In this document: in pieces, positions 1 through 9,347 of the stretch
Layout of the letters: the number at the start of each line of letters is the position of its first letter
Numbering within the stretch: position 1 is the first letter of the stretch
Source of the DNA: Mucilaginibacter gracilis
GTDB taxonomy: Bacteria > Bacteroidota > Bacteroidia > Sphingobacteriales > Sphingobacteriaceae
DNA length: 64,000 nucleotides
Assembly (NCBI RefSeq): GCF_003633615.1
Contig: NZ_RBKU01000001.1
Coordinates: forward strand, 4,898,001-4,962,000
Reading direction: 5' to 3'
Notes under the pieces: model-generated
Seen by the model: only the letters and a program-made list of their open reading frames with translations
Told to the model about the DNA's origin: nothing
Database searches by the model: none
Made by a program: the position numbers and the translations under genes

Positions 1-665
1 TTTTAAACAGGCAAAAAGGGTTTGAAAATAAGGTAGCTGCTTTTTCGTCATGGGAGCGCTTTCCGCAAATATTGAATGTTAAAAGGTCGGGCCTGTTGGT
101 TAACTCAGGCTACGCCGACCTGGATGTACCAGGCATGAACAGCTCGTTAAAGTATTTAAACGAACTGCAACATGAAGCACCTCAATATCTGGGCGATTCA
201 ACACGGATAGACTTTTTAACCTTTGAATTTGGAAAGCAGTACTTTAAGCAATTTAAACCACGCGCCCTATATATTGCCTTTGACGAAACAGATGATATGG
301 CACATGCCGGTAACTACAAGTTTTATCTTGATCGCGCTCATCAGGAAGATGGTTTTATTAAACAACTATGGGCAATAATACAATCAGACCCTATTTATAA
401 GGATAAAACCACCCTAATTATTACCTGCGACCACGGAAGAGGAGATACGCTTGACGGATGGCGAAGCCATGGAAAAGACGTTCCTAATTCTGAACAAACC
501 TGGTTTGCAGTAATTGGCCCCGATACCCCGCCAACCGGAGAAATGAAAGACATAAGCACCTCGCATAAACAACTGGCTCAAACCATATCCAAATTGCTGG
601 GGTTTGATTTTAAAGTGAAAGCGGGACACGAAGTTGGAGATGCTATACCATCTGTTACAAAATAA
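1..665 (+). CDS. Alkaline-phosphatase-superfamily hydrolase, C-terminal part (partial)
   Basis: The reading frame is open from base 3 of the window, so this is the 3' part of a longer gene; an internal TTG at 72 is not a convincing start. The visible 220 or so residues contain two metal-site-like stretches of the alkaline phosphatase/sulfatase/phosphopentomutase superfamily: an FDETDDMAHAG segment and a TCDHGRG segment, followed by a late His (SHGKD). Proteins like this hydrolyse phosphate or sulfate esters, usually in the periplasm in Bacteroidota. The signal peptide would lie outside the window. It stands upstream of a phosphate transporter, which fits phosphate scavenging, but the 330-bp gap argues against one operon. 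The exact substrate cannot be read. Confidence 0.7.
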   Translation, partial: LNRQKGFENKVAAFSSWERFPQILNVKRSGLLVNSGYADLDVPGMNSSLKYLNELQHEAPQYLGDSTRIDFLTFEFGKQYFKQFKPRALYIAFDETDDMAHAGNYKFYLDRAHQEDGFIKQLWAIIQSDPIYKDKTTLIITCDHGRGDTLDGWRSHGKDVPNSEQTWFAVIGPDTPPTGEMKDISTSHKQLAQTISKLLGFDFKVKAGHEVGDAIPSVTK

Positions 666-997
666 TCGTCTGACAGTTTTTGGTGCCATTTAATTGTGGA
701 GTTGTTTAAACTGGCCGACCCACTACCCTTGGTGTTGCGTTGGCCAGTTTGCTTGATGCTACATATTAACACAGTATTACTAATGGTTTAGCGGCCATAA
801 ATTACCCGCCTTTTTCCAGATTGAACAATTACCGAAGAATCACATTCATCTCCCCCGATATTTTAGATTTTGATTATCAACAACATACCTAACAAATGCT
901 TAATTACGTGTAAATGCCTGTTTTTTAAAATCATAGTAACAATATATTAACATTTAAAACACCTTAAAGCAATATAATAACCTGTAATTTGATAGCT
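666..997. other. Intergenic region with an inverted repeat
   Basis: No gene is visible. A 9-bp inverted repeat (AAACTGGCC at 708-716, GGCCAGTTT at 742-750) lies about 45 bases after the phosphatase stop and could act as a 3' hairpin, but no clear T-run follows it. The rest is AT-rich leader in front of the phosphate transporter. Confidence 0.4.
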
Positions 998-2422
998 ATG
1001 TATCCATCAAGTATCACGATAATTTTGCCTTTTCTGGGCCATTTAGATATGAACGGATCTTTATTGATCGTTTTTTTCTTTTGTATCCTGGCGGTAATAG
1101 GTTTTGAATTCGTAAACGGGTTTCATGATACTGCAAATGCAGTAGCCACAGTAATCTATACCAAAGCACTAAAACCTGTTTATGCTATACCATGGTCTGG
1201 GGTCTGGAACTTTTTGGGTGTAGCTTTAGGAGGCGTAACCGTTGCTATGGGTATTTTAAAATTAGTACCCTTAGATAAACTAATGACCCTGCCCGTTAGC
1301 GTTGGCGCATGCCTGGTTTTATCCGTTTTATTAGCTTCTATTATCTGGAATTTGGGTACCTGGTACTTGGGCATACCCTGCTCCAGTTCTCACACCATGA
1401 TTGGGGCTATGATTGGCGCCGGCTTAGCTTTTACCTGGTATTATAACGGCCCGGGTGTTAATTGGGACAAAGCAGGCGAAATTGGTTCTTCACTTATCCT
1501 GTCCCCCATTGTAGGCTTCGGTGCCGCTGCATTACTTATGCTATTTTTAAAGCATGTAACTAAATCTCATGCTTTGTTTCATATCCCTTCCGGTGAAAAC
1601 GACCGGCCTCCTATTCATATCCGCCTTTTGCTCATCACAACATGTACTTTGGTTAGCTTTTTTCATGGCAGTAACGACGGGCAAAAGGGCGTTGGTTTAT
1701 TTATGCTGATATTAATTGCCTTTATGCCAGCCAGATTTGCTGTTAATCATGCTATTTCAAACGACAGGGTTTTAAAAGCACTTAACCAAAGCGAACAAGT
1801 TATTACTGCAAAACTTAACTATGCTACAAATAGCAAATCGGTATTGATGGATTTGAAGGCCAATATTGCCCGTACTAAAAGCTCATTAGCCGAAAAAAAT
1901 GAAAAAGAAGTTGCCAAAACCTATCGTTACCGCAAGCAGGTAGAAAGTGTAATTACTAACGTGCGGAGTTTACTGAAAGATAAAAAGGTAACTTTAAGCG
2001 ATAAGGACAAGAGCACCTTTACAACTGCCGCTAACGAATTAGAACAGGTAACAAACTTTGCGCCGGTATGGGTAATTGCCATTATTTCGTTATCGCTTGG
2101 CATGGGTACCATGATAGGCTGGAAAAGAATTGCAGTTACCATAGGCGAAAAAATAGGTAACGAACACCTTAATTACGCTCAGGGTGCTACATCCGAAATT
2201 GTGGCGGCCTCTACTATAGGGCTCAGTACAGCATTCGGACTGCCAGTGAGTACAACCCATGTGTTATCCAGCGGTATTGCCGGTGCAATGGTTGCCTCTG
2301 GCGGTAAAGGTAACCTCAACAATAAAACCTTAAAAAGTATAGCACTGGCATGGGTACTTACTTTACCTGTTGCTATTATATTAGCGGTATTGTTATTCAT
2401 GTTTTTTCATTTATTTATATAG
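998..2422 (+). CDS. Inorganic phosphate transporter, PiT family
   Basis: This encodes an inner-membrane phosphate permease of the PiT/Pho-4 family, which imports phosphate with H+ or a metal-phosphate complex. Both inverted family repeats are visible: an N-terminal one with GFHDTANAVATVIYTKAL and a C-terminal one with TSEIVAASTIGLSTAFGLP then VSTTHVLSSG. About 11 hydrophobic segments flank a hydrophilic, Lys-rich cytoplasmic loop around residues 260-350. The start is taken at ATG 998; a TTG three codons earlier is in frame but less likely. A universal stress protein gene follows after 17 bases, so the two are probably co-transcribed. Confidence 0.93.
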   Translation: MYPSSITIILPFLGHLDMNGSLLIVFFFCILAVIGFEFVNGFHDTANAVATVIYTKALKPVYAIPWSGVWNFLGVALGGVTVAMGILKLVPLDKLMTLPVSVGACLVLSVLLASIIWNLGTWYLGIPCSSSHTMIGAMIGAGLAFTWYYNGPGVNWDKAGEIGSSLILSPIVGFGAAALLMLFLKHVTKSHALFHIPSGENDRPPIHIRLLLITTCTLVSFFHGSNDGQKGVGLFMLILIAFMPARFAVNHAISNDRVLKALNQSEQVITAKLNYATNSKSVLMDLKANIARTKSSLAEKNEKEVAKTYRYRKQVESVITNVRSLLKDKKVTLSDKDKSTFTTAANELEQVTNFAPVWVIAIISLSLGMGTMIGWKRIAVTIGEKIGNEHLNYAQGATSEIVAASTIGLSTAFGLPVSTTHVLSSGIAGAMVASGGKGNLNNKTLKSIALAWVLTLPVAIILAVLLFMFFHLFI

Positions 2423-2439
2423 TACTTTATTCATACCAT

Positions 2440-3240
2440 ATGAAACAGATCCTGGTTGCTACCGATTTTTCTGAAAGTGCTGCTAATGCCCTGGCCTATG
2501 CAGCTGCGCTGTCCAAAATTCTAGGTCGGGAAATATGTGTTATACATGCCATACACCCTACCGAAGGCATTAATAACAGTACTTATAATGCCATTTTTAT
2601 TGAGGATTACTATAATAATAAACGAAGGGCATTAAAAGAATGGGTAAGCCCTTACGGAGAAAATATAGAAACATTGTGTGATGTAGGATTCTTAAAAAAC
2701 GTAATTACCAAATACATAGAGCACCATGAGGTAGAATTATTGGTAATGGGTATTACAGGCGCTACAGGCATCAGCGGTATTGTTGGAAGTAATGCCAGTA
2801 TGATGGTTTCGAAAGTAAAGATACCTACGCTTATTATACCTTTAACCAGCAGCTTCCCGGATGTGCCCGTAATTACTTTGGCTACCGATTATCAAACCGA
2901 GTTATCTGCCGAAGATGTAAGCGCATTGAACGAGATAGTGCTTGCATTTAAATTAAAAAAAATGCAGGTTTTATATGTTGATGAAAAGGAAGGATCAAAA
3001 CATATTGAATCCGGCGAAAAAAAGTTGCAGGAATTGATCAGTATACCTAGCCTGGAGTTCAATTATATTCAAAACAGTAGCGCGCTTAATGGTATTACCG
3101 AATTTATTGAGCAACACGACACCGATATGCTTTGTTTGGTTAAACATCATCATAATATTATTTACCGGTTGTTTAATCGTAGTACCATTAACCAGGTAAT
3201 GAACCGCTCGGTTAAAGCTATTTTGGTACTGCATGAATAA
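2440..3240 (+). CDS. Universal stress protein, two Usp domains
   Basis: A cytoplasmic stress protein of about 266 residues made of two Usp folds in tandem. The first opens with MKQILVATDFSESAANAL, the classic Usp start. It ends with an ATP-binding-like loop (MGITGATGISGIVGSNAS) and a strand reading KIPTLIIPL. The second copy (from about residue 145) opens with VITLATDYQTELSAED and is more diverged, lacking a clean glycine loop. The start is ATG 2440, 17 bases after the PiT stop; a longer in-frame extension overlapping PiT is rejected. The usual role is a nucleotide-binding stress regulator; the specific signal is unknown. Confidence 0.9.
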   Translation: MKQILVATDFSESAANALAYAAALSKILGREICVIHAIHPTEGINNSTYNAIFIEDYYNNKRRALKEWVSPYGENIETLCDVGFLKNVITKYIEHHEVELLVMGITGATGISGIVGSNASMMVSKVKIPTLIIPLTSSFPDVPVITLATDYQTELSAEDVSALNEIVLAFKLKKMQVLYVDEKEGSKHIESGEKKLQELISIPSLEFNYIQNSSALNGITEFIEQHDTDMLCLVKHHHNIIYRLFNRSTINQVMNRSVKAILVLHE

Positions 3241-3762
3241 TAGAAATATTAACGAATAAACGCTGGCCATGATTTGTATTTTGCGGAACAGCCATATCAC
3301 GGCCGAATAGTCGGTTAAAGGTCCGCTCCGCCAAGGCCGGTTTCCCGGCGACGGCTGAGAATATGGGGAATATGCAAGCGCTCAGCAGGTATTGCGCTAA
3401 TAGATCCAAGTGCTTATCCAGGTCATCGGTACCATATCAACCCCTTTTTATAAGACCTTGGTACCCTATAATCTTTTTATCCGAGCCGTAAACACCGGCA
3501 ATGCCTAAGTGGCAATGTAGGATACCCCACGCCCAAAGGCTTAAAACCCACGGTCACTTTTCCTCATCAAACTATCGCTATAAAACTGTTTGCCGGTATA
3601 AATAACGCGAGCAGTTTTTAAAGGCAACATACAATTCTACATCATATGCGTTGTAAACCCTTAACCGCCGCCGTTAACGAAAACGGTATTATTGCAACGA
3701 TGAAATATCGATCGTTTTATCACCATTAACATAATAAAGTGGGCATAAACGGCAAACCGATG
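3241..3762. other. Intergenic region, no supported gene
   Basis: About 520 bases with no credible gene. Short stretches on the minus strand look faintly protein-like (for example around 3260-3420) but are broken by stops in all frames, so this may be decayed coding DNA. No terminator with a T-run was seen. Confidence 0.35.
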
Positions 3763-4581
3763 CTACCGGAGTTTTACGTGCTTTAAATAATTTATAAGCA
3801 GTTGCGGATGGTCGGTTTGTAAACCAACCAAACCTTTATTAATTGCGTCTTGCCATACCTCCGGGCCTTCGGCCTGGCTTTGGGCGTCGGGCCATAGTGG
3901 TAATTGGTGGCTTTTAGCTATAGCTGTTAATTGCGGCGTATACTGTTTATAGTTTCCGTCCAGCAAGTCGGGCTTAGCAAGTTCTATAAATTTCACCATG
4001 CCAATGCTGTCGTTTACGGTTTCGGGCAAACTAAGCATTAAGGGTATTTGCGGAGCCACCCGTCGCCATGCCGTAAGCTGCTCAGGTTTATTAATATATA
4101 CCAGCACCTGCTTTTCCATTTTAAATCCTTTTAAAATAGCAAAGGCAACTGCCGGGTCGGCCTCCTTAAAATCAATATAAATATTGATCTTGTTTTTGCA
4201 CAGGGCTAGTATTTCTTCAAAACCGGGTATGGTATAGGTTGCGGGTTGCGCATTATTAATAGCCTTTATGCTTAGCTTTTTTATCGCATCAAAAGTAAGC
4301 TCACTTACCAGCCCGGTTCCGTTGGTCATGCGGTCAACCGTTTCGTTGTGAAGGCTTATCAGTTTCCCGTCTTTAGTTGTACGCAGGTCTATCTCCACAT
4401 AATCGGCACCATCTTTTATAGCTTGCGCGTAGGCAGCCAAAGTATTTTCGGGGTAGTTGATATGATCTCCACGATGGGCAATCACAATAAATTGATGGCG
4501 AGCCTTAGGTACCGGATTAGGCACATAACTAGCCTGAAAACCAACAAAATAACAGGCTAATGATAAAAACATTAATTTCAT
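3763..4581 (-). CDS. Glycerophosphodiester phosphodiesterase
   Basis: GDPD-family enzyme that hydrolyses glycerophosphodiesters to glycerol-3-phosphate and an alcohol. The 272-residue protein begins with a hydrophobic export signal (about residues 1-20). The metal and catalytic motifs follow: IAHRGD (His36, Arg37), YPENT (residues 44-48), VEIDL (about 62-66) and SLHNETVDRMTNGTG with the second catalytic His near 78. The C-terminal WPDAQ and GLQTDHPQLL segments match family ends. Length is typical. It is likely periplasmic or membrane-anchored and fits the phosphate-related neighbours, though it is transcribed from the opposite strand. Confidence 0.9.
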   Translation of the reverse strand: MKLMFLSLACYFVGFQASYVPNPVPKARHQFIVIAHRGDHINYPENTLAAYAQAIKDGADYVEIDLRTTKDGKLISLHNETVDRMTNGTGLVSELTFDAIKKLSIKAINNAQPATYTIPGFEEILALCKNKINIYIDFKEADPAVAFAILKGFKMEKQVLVYINKPEQLTAWRRVAPQIPLMLSLPETVNDSIGMVKFIELAKPDLLDGNYKQYTPQLTAIAKSHQLPLWPDAQSQAEGPEVWQDAINKGLVGLQTDHPQLLINYLKHVKLR

Positions 4582-4991
4582 GGATAGGTATATTTATAAT
4601 TTAGAAATTTTAGTTTGATACAGCGCGGTTCCGCTATAGTTAATGGCGATAACCCTTAGTTTTTTTAATTAATGGAGAACACAGATAAAAACAAAACATG
4701 GTTTAACGACTGGAACCGGCAGTTAGGCACCCCGGTTTTTACTCCGCTTTTAGGTTACTCTCTGCATTTTTCCTTGCATTTAACTTCCCGAAGTTCAGCA
4801 TAACTACATCTATTTCAAAATGAAATTTGCTTCTCGGCAGAGCCTAATTAATTGCACTTCAATTCTGCGATTATTTTGGTGCGTTTACCCTATGGCGATA
4901 GCGGCAAAGTATGTTTACCGTCTTTTTTCGTTTTTACAAATTCAATAAATAACAGTTTTTAAACGGCTGTGCTGCAAGCATCAATTATGTT
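4582..4991. other. Intergenic region, nothing recognised
   Basis: About 410 bases between the glycerophosphodiesterase start and the GH97 remnant. No reading frame, RNA gene or clear hairpin could be supported. Confidence 0.3.
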
Positions 4992-5403
4992 TTAGCCCGT
5001 ATTATTACATTCTTGCTTGGTTACCGTTTGCTCTCGCCTATCAACACTGGTGTTGGTTACTCCATCATAAATAAGTGAAGCCTTAGTTTTCTTGTTCGGA
5101 AATTCCAGCGTAATTTTGATTTCCCGCTCATCGGCTCCATTCACTACGCCTATCCACCAGGTATCGCCCTTGTTGCGGCGTGCAAAGGCCACTACATTGC
5201 CCATGCTGGTGCAAGGCAATAGCCGTTTGCTCGCCATCGATACGTTTGGAGTTTGCAGGAATGGCGTAACGAATGGCAACAAAGTCGTTATAAACACGAG
5301 CAATGATACTGAATTTGTGGCCCGATGCTGCCACGGGGATTTCGGCCTCGTTGGCGCGGTTATGCGCCATGATGTGGTTTCCTTCAAACTGCATTGTTTT
5401 CAT
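4992..5403 (-). pseudogene. GH97 alpha-glucosidase/galactosidase remnant with large internal deletion
   Basis: Two pieces of a GH97 glycoside hydrolase survive next to each other on the minus strand. The upstream piece (about 5403-5215) reads as a GH97 N-terminal sandwich, with FSIIARVYNDFVAIRYAIP and a DGEQTA segment. The downstream piece (about 5220-4992), in another frame, reads as the GH97 C-terminal domain, with FARRNKGDTWWIGVVNG and LIYDG. The roughly 500-residue catalytic barrel between them is missing and the frame is broken at the join near 5215, so no enzyme can be made. GH97 enzymes are usual in Bacteroidota starch loci. Confidence 0.72.
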
Positions 5404-5523
5404 TAATCGTGCTTAACACCGCTGCACCGGTTATCTGCACAGTATCGCCCAAATTACTATTATCATGGTTAATCACTGTTCGTTAATTTATTTTATGTTT
5501 ATAAAATTTTGACAGAGAAAATT

Positions 5524-5718
5524 ATGAAGATATTTGCGGAAGCTTTTGATGAAACAGGCAGGCCCGGACGGCATCATATTGAATATTTAAGTAAACAAAT
5601 AGTTAACAAACCAAGAACAAAAAACGGCAGTGATGCTGATGCTATAGAAGCATGGCCAGAAAACGGCATTTTTGGTACACAGCTGGGCCCAAACAGAAAT
5701 GGAAAGCCCTCATTATAA
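5524..5718 (+). CDS. Small hypothetical protein upstream of arsB-like permease
   Basis: A 64-residue frame (ATG 5524; a TTG at 5509 is an alternative) ending 12 bases before the permease start. It is hydrophilic, with no signal peptide or membrane segment, and has no recognised domain. The close spacing suggests co-transcription with the permease. It could also be a chance frame or a remnant. Confidence 0.35.
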   Translation: MKIFAEAFDETGRPGRHHIEYLSKQIVNKPRTKNGSDADAIEAWPENGIFGTQLGPNRNGKPSL

Positions 5719-5730
5719 ACAGTTATTTTT

Positions 5731-6984
5731 ATGAATAATACCATTATCTGGATAATTTCATTTCTTGCTATTGCCGGCGTCATTATCAGGCCGTTCAAAA
5801 ACCTGCCCGAAGCGGTTTATGCGGTGAGCGGTGCCATTTTATTACTCATCTTTCAGTTGATAAAACCCGAAGAGGCTGTATCCGGCATTTCCAAGGGCCT
5901 GGACGTATATCTTTTTTTAACCGGCATGATGCTGTTGGCCGAAACTGCGCGGGAAGAAAAGCTATTTGATTGGCTGGCAGCCCATGCCACCTTAATGGCC
6001 AAGGGCTCAGCAAACCGGCTATTCCTGCTCATTTACTTGGTGGGTGTGGTGGTTACCACTTTTCTTTCTAACGATGCAGCGGCAGTAGTATTAACACCTG
6101 CAGTAGCCGCCGCGGTAAAGGCCGCAAACGTAGAAAAACCGTTGCCATACTTGCTAATATGCGCGTTTATTGCCAATGCAGCATCTTTCATGTTACCGAT
6201 ATCCAACCCGGCTAACCTGGTGATATACGGTAGCCATATGCCCTCTTTAATGCATTGGCTGGGGCAATATTTAATACCTTCTGTTTGTGCCATAGTGGTA
6301 ACCTATTTTGCGCTGCATTTTACCCAGCGCAATTGTTTTAAAGAAAAGATCAAAACAGATATCGACTTGCCAAAGCTGAGTCAAGACGGCAAAACAGCCC
6401 TAATCGGTATCGCGGCGGCAGCAATCATCTTATTGATTTCGTCGGCACTTGATATTCAGCTCGGATTGCCAACTGCCATCACAGGCATCATTACAACGGC
6501 AGTTGTTTTGTTCAGGGCCAAAAAAAGCCCATTAATCATTATCAAAGGCATCTCATGGGCGGTACTTCCGCTAGTGGCCGGCTTATTTGTGGTGGTTGAA
6601 GCATTGAATAAAACAGGTATGATCCAAAGTTTAACTTCGGTTTTAAACCATAGCATCTCTCAGTCAGTATCCGGCGCAGCCTGGCTTAGTGGTGCCGCAA
6701 TTGCGGTTACCTGTAACTTGGTAAATAACCTGCCGGCGGGGCTAATCGCCGGAAACGTCTTACAAATCGGTCATACACCGGAAATAGTGAAAAGCGCTGT
6801 CCTCATCGGCGTGGATCTTGGGCCAAACCTTTCTATAACCGGCTCCCTGGCCACTATTCTTTGGCTGGTTGCTTTACGAAGGGAAGACCAGGAAGTAAGC
6901 GCCTGGACATTCTTGAAATTAGGGAGTATTATCATGACAATGGCACTGATTGCCGCATTAGCTGCCTTATGGATATCTGCTTGA
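5731..6984 (+). CDS. ArsB/SLC13-type arsenite or anion permease
   Basis: A 417-residue inner-membrane transporter of the ion-transporter (ArsB/NhaD/CitM) superfamily. Some 10-12 hydrophobic helices are visible. The family loop FLSNDAAAVVLTP lies near residue 112, ANAASFMLPISNPANLVIYG follows near 150, and the matching second-half loop NLVNNLPAGL with DLGPNLSITGSLATILWL is near 330-375. These are the hallmarks of ArsB, which exports arsenite by proton exchange. No arsR or arsC neighbour is present, so the substrate is inferred from family resemblance only. A strong terminator follows. Confidence 0.85.
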   Translation: MNNTIIWIISFLAIAGVIIRPFKNLPEAVYAVSGAILLLIFQLIKPEEAVSGISKGLDVYLFLTGMMLLAETAREEKLFDWLAAHATLMAKGSANRLFLLIYLVGVVVTTFLSNDAAAVVLTPAVAAAVKAANVEKPLPYLLICAFIANAASFMLPISNPANLVIYGSHMPSLMHWLGQYLIPSVCAIVVTYFALHFTQRNCFKEKIKTDIDLPKLSQDGKTALIGIAAAAIILLISSALDIQLGLPTAITGIITTAVVLFRAKKSPLIIIKGISWAVLPLVAGLFVVVEALNKTGMIQSLTSVLNHSISQSVSGAAWLSGAAIAVTCNLVNNLPAGLIAGNVLQIGHTPEIVKSAVLIGVDLGPNLSITGSLATILWLVALRREDQEVSAWTFLKLGSIIMTMALIAALAALWISA

Positions 6985-7013
6985 TCCAAAATAAGCGAAA
7001 TGTTGTCCTAACA

Positions 7014-7046
7014 AAAAAGGCCGACAATAAATGTCAGCCTTTTTGT
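7014..7046 (+). terminator. Rho-independent terminator after the permease
   Basis: AAAAAGGC at 7014-7021 pairs with GCCTTTTT at 7037-7044, with GACA/TGTC inside, one mismatch and an ATAAA loop. The stem ends in a T-run on the plus strand, 30 bases after the permease stop. It marks the last clear chromosomal feature before the ICE. Confidence 0.8.
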
Positions 7047-7221
7047 TCGATTCTGAGTACTCAAACCCGACGTCCCCACGAACCAATTTTTAGATGATCT
7101 TAAACGTTTGGCCTCTCTATTTGATGATTGAGGCCGATTTGAGATATCTAACCCGTTTTTGATTGAACCGTATTCAAAAAATGAATATAGCTTGAAGTAT
7201 GGGAGTTAATAATATAAAATA

Positions 7222-7229
7222 TATATTTG
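7222..7229 (+). promoter_or_regulatory. Candidate Bacteroidetes -7 box for the GapS4-like operon
   Basis: TATATTTG matches the Bacteroidetes -7 consensus TAnnTTTG exactly and lies 86 bases before the ATG at 7315. No TTTG at the expected -33 spacing was seen, so this is only a half-match in AT-rich DNA. Confidence 0.35.
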
Positions 7230-7314
7230 ACTTAACAACCTAAACAAGTTTCTGTAATACACCAAATTCCGATCTTGTTTAATTATCATTACAGATACTA
7301 ATTATTTATACAAG

Positions 7315-8223
7315 ATGGGAGAATTATCAAAAAAAATCGGTGAGTTTGGCGAACAAGTTGTTGATGACTTTTTAAAGGAGATTGGTTGGGGACAAGCTCA
7401 AAAAGGCATTCAATTAACAAACTTATTCAAAGACAAGTATGATAAACTTACCTATGGTATTGATTTTTTGGTGTCTTATGAATGCCCGTTAATAGATAAC
7501 TCTATCAAAAACATTCTTATTTCGGTTAAATATCACAAAGAAAAATATCCAGATAATTATAAGACATTAGCTAAAGCACATTTGATTGAACTATCTGAGA
7601 TGATGCACTCATTTGATTTTTCAGAAGAAAAGTCAGGTGCCAATCAAATGCTTAACGGAAATATTGTTGAAGATATTGGTGTATTAATCTGGTTGTGTCA
7701 TAAGGATTCCATTACTGATTTACGTGAGGAACTAAAGAATATTCGAGTAGATCTTCCATATGACCGCACTAAAATCATACTATTAGACAATATTCAAGTT
7801 GACTTTTTACTAACTTCGATTTTCTTTATAAAAAGTATTTTTACTAATCCAGGCTTTGAGTTCTATTACCCAAATACAGGCCAAAACATAAATCCGTTAA
7901 CGAAAGTTAATTCAGGTGTTTTATTACCGATAGAATTTATTTCCAGTCCGATACTTCCTTTTAAGACAACTGAAAATAATATAATTACATTATCCATTGT
8001 TACTTCGGAATCCTTTAATAAGAATAATTTGCGTCGAATAATTGGGCTTGCTCAAGAACTCTCAACAAATTTACCCAATCAAATTTTGCTTGCATTTCCT
8101 GATTACGATGAATTAGAGCACTTGAATGACTTTAATATTGTAAAAAGTGAATTTTCAAATAATAATTTCACAGGAAAAATTCATATAGCTAATTATAACA
8201 ATAACCGATTTAGAATACGATGA
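7315..8223 (+). CDS. GapS4a-like PD-(D/E)XK nuclease-fold protein (putative anti-phage)
   Basis: A 302-residue soluble protein. It opens with MGELSKKIGEFGEQVVDDFL, resembling the start of GapS4a proteins as I remember them and typical of the first helix of PD-(D/E)XK nucleases (Glu in the GEFGE helix). It continues with YGIDFLV (Asp50) and a core strand ILISVKYHK (Lys72). The usual Glu/Gln of the ExK triad is Ser70. The C-terminal half has no motif I recognise. The next gene overlaps by 4 bases (ATGA), so the two are co-translated, as in the two-gene GAPS4 defence system. Base composition is much more AT-rich than the transfer genes, suggesting separate acquisition. GAPS4 membership is from memory of the family, not a search. 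Confidence 0.6.
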   Translation: MGELSKKIGEFGEQVVDDFLKEIGWGQAQKGIQLTNLFKDKYDKLTYGIDFLVSYECPLIDNSIKNILISVKYHKEKYPDNYKTLAKAHLIELSEMMHSFDFSEEKSGANQMLNGNIVEDIGVLIWLCHKDSITDLREELKNIRVDLPYDRTKIILLDNIQVDFLLTSIFFIKSIFTNPGFEFYYPNTGQNINPLTKVNSGVLLPIEFISSPILPFKTTENNIITLSIVTSESFNKNNLRRIIGLAQELSTNLPNQILLAFPDYDELEHLNDFNIVKSEFSNNNFTGKIHIANYNNNRFRIR

Positions 8224-9347
8224 AAAAAAGCTTAAAGTCTATTGATAAAATACTCCCCTTTGGCGAAGCAATTAGGGGATTTCTAAATCAGTCGTTTCTT
8301 ACTGAAACAGATATTAAACTATTTCTAAGAAACAGAGGGGTGTTTTTATATGACTATTCAAAAAATAATTCCGTCTCATTTATTACCTCTACCTTAATAA
8401 GCCCAGGCGAATTTGATTCTTTAAAAGAATCACAGGGAACAAGAGAAGATAATCCTAAAAGGACGAATGAAATATTTCAGTGGGAAGGTGATAAGACATT
8501 AAAAGAAGCTATCAATGAAAATAAGAGCCAAATTCTTACTGCTTTAATTCCAAATAATTGCAATTTTAGATTATTAAGTACTCCGATTGTTCATTTTGAT
8601 TCTTCCAATGACAATGAGGCCAAAATCATTTTAGAAATAGAACGAGATGATTTGAATAAAAGCTGGTATGAGTCAAAAAGTTCTTTTAAGGCTGAGGTCT
8701 TCTTGAATTTAGACACAACAAAGAAACAATTACGGCTGACCAAAACCCACACATCAGAAGAAACAAAACAGGTTCTCTCTATCCTTAGCAAAAATTTAAA
8801 GAGTTCTTTCAGTGACAGAGGATATATTGACAAATCAAAAAAAGCCGAAAACATAATTTTCAAAGACTTCACACACGAGAACCGTTTTTACTTTTTGTTT
8901 AATCTGGCCAACAAACTAAATAACAATGTTTTAAAGGTCGAGTATAAAGACATAAGTGATATTGAATTTAAGCCAGACCCGAGCATTCAGTTACCTGATG
9001 AATTAAAATGGATGAACGACAAATCTAAGGTGATTCTAAGGGGAAAATCTATTCAAAATACTGATTTTTTGTTAAAAACAGATAATTATCAATTACTGAT
9101 TCTTTGGAGTGTTGAAGCATTATATAGATTTGACATAGGTGGGATACAGGGAACATTTACATTGCAAATAGGATTTCCTGATTATTCAAGAAATGATTAT
9201 GAAGAAGCTGAACTAATTATCGTTCCAAACAAGTGCTATATTTTTGACAGGTCACATGTGATGAAGAAAAATGAAATCACCAAGCGCTTACTTGATGAAA
9301 TTGACAGGATCAAATTTGATATTTATGACAAGTTTAAAAGCGCATAA
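8220..9347 (+). CDS. GapS4b-like partner protein
   Basis: A 375-residue soluble protein whose start codon overlaps the stop of the GapS4a-like gene. No catalytic motif or membrane segment could be recognised. It is rich in Lys, Asn, Asp and Glu, with alternating helix- and strand-like segments. Its size and position match the second gene of GAPS4 pairs (GapS4b). The assignment rests on the neighbour and on length, not on a motif. Together the pair would form an infection-triggered nuclease system. It converges on the reverse transcriptase gene 190 bases downstream. Confidence 0.5.
   Translation: MKKSLKSIDKILPFGEAIRGFLNQSFLTETDIKLFLRNRGVFLYDYSKNNSVSFITSTLISPGEFDSLKESQGTREDNPKRTNEIFQWEGDKTLKEAINENKSQILTALIPNNCNFRLLSTPIVHFDSSNDNEAKIILEIERDDLNKSWYESKSSFKAEVFLNLDTTKKQLRLTKTHTSEETKQVLSILSKNLKSSFSDRGYIDKSKKAENIIFKDFTHENRFYFLFNLANKLNNNVLKVEYKDISDIEFKPDPSIQLPDELKWMNDKSKVILRGKSIQNTDFLLKTDNYQLLILWSVEALYRFDIGGIQGTFTLQIGFPDYSRNDYEEAELIIVPNKCYIFDRSHVMKKNEITKRLLDEIDRIKFDIYDKFKSA

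Noticed and set aside
3241..3762. Protein-like fragments on the minus strand that might be a decayed gene
   Set aside because: Stops occur in every frame and no stretch matched a family I know, so it is left as intergenic.
7096..7140. GGCCTC/GAGGCC inverted repeat as the left attachment site
   Set aside because: Arms are only 6 bp and no matching core was seen at the right junction.
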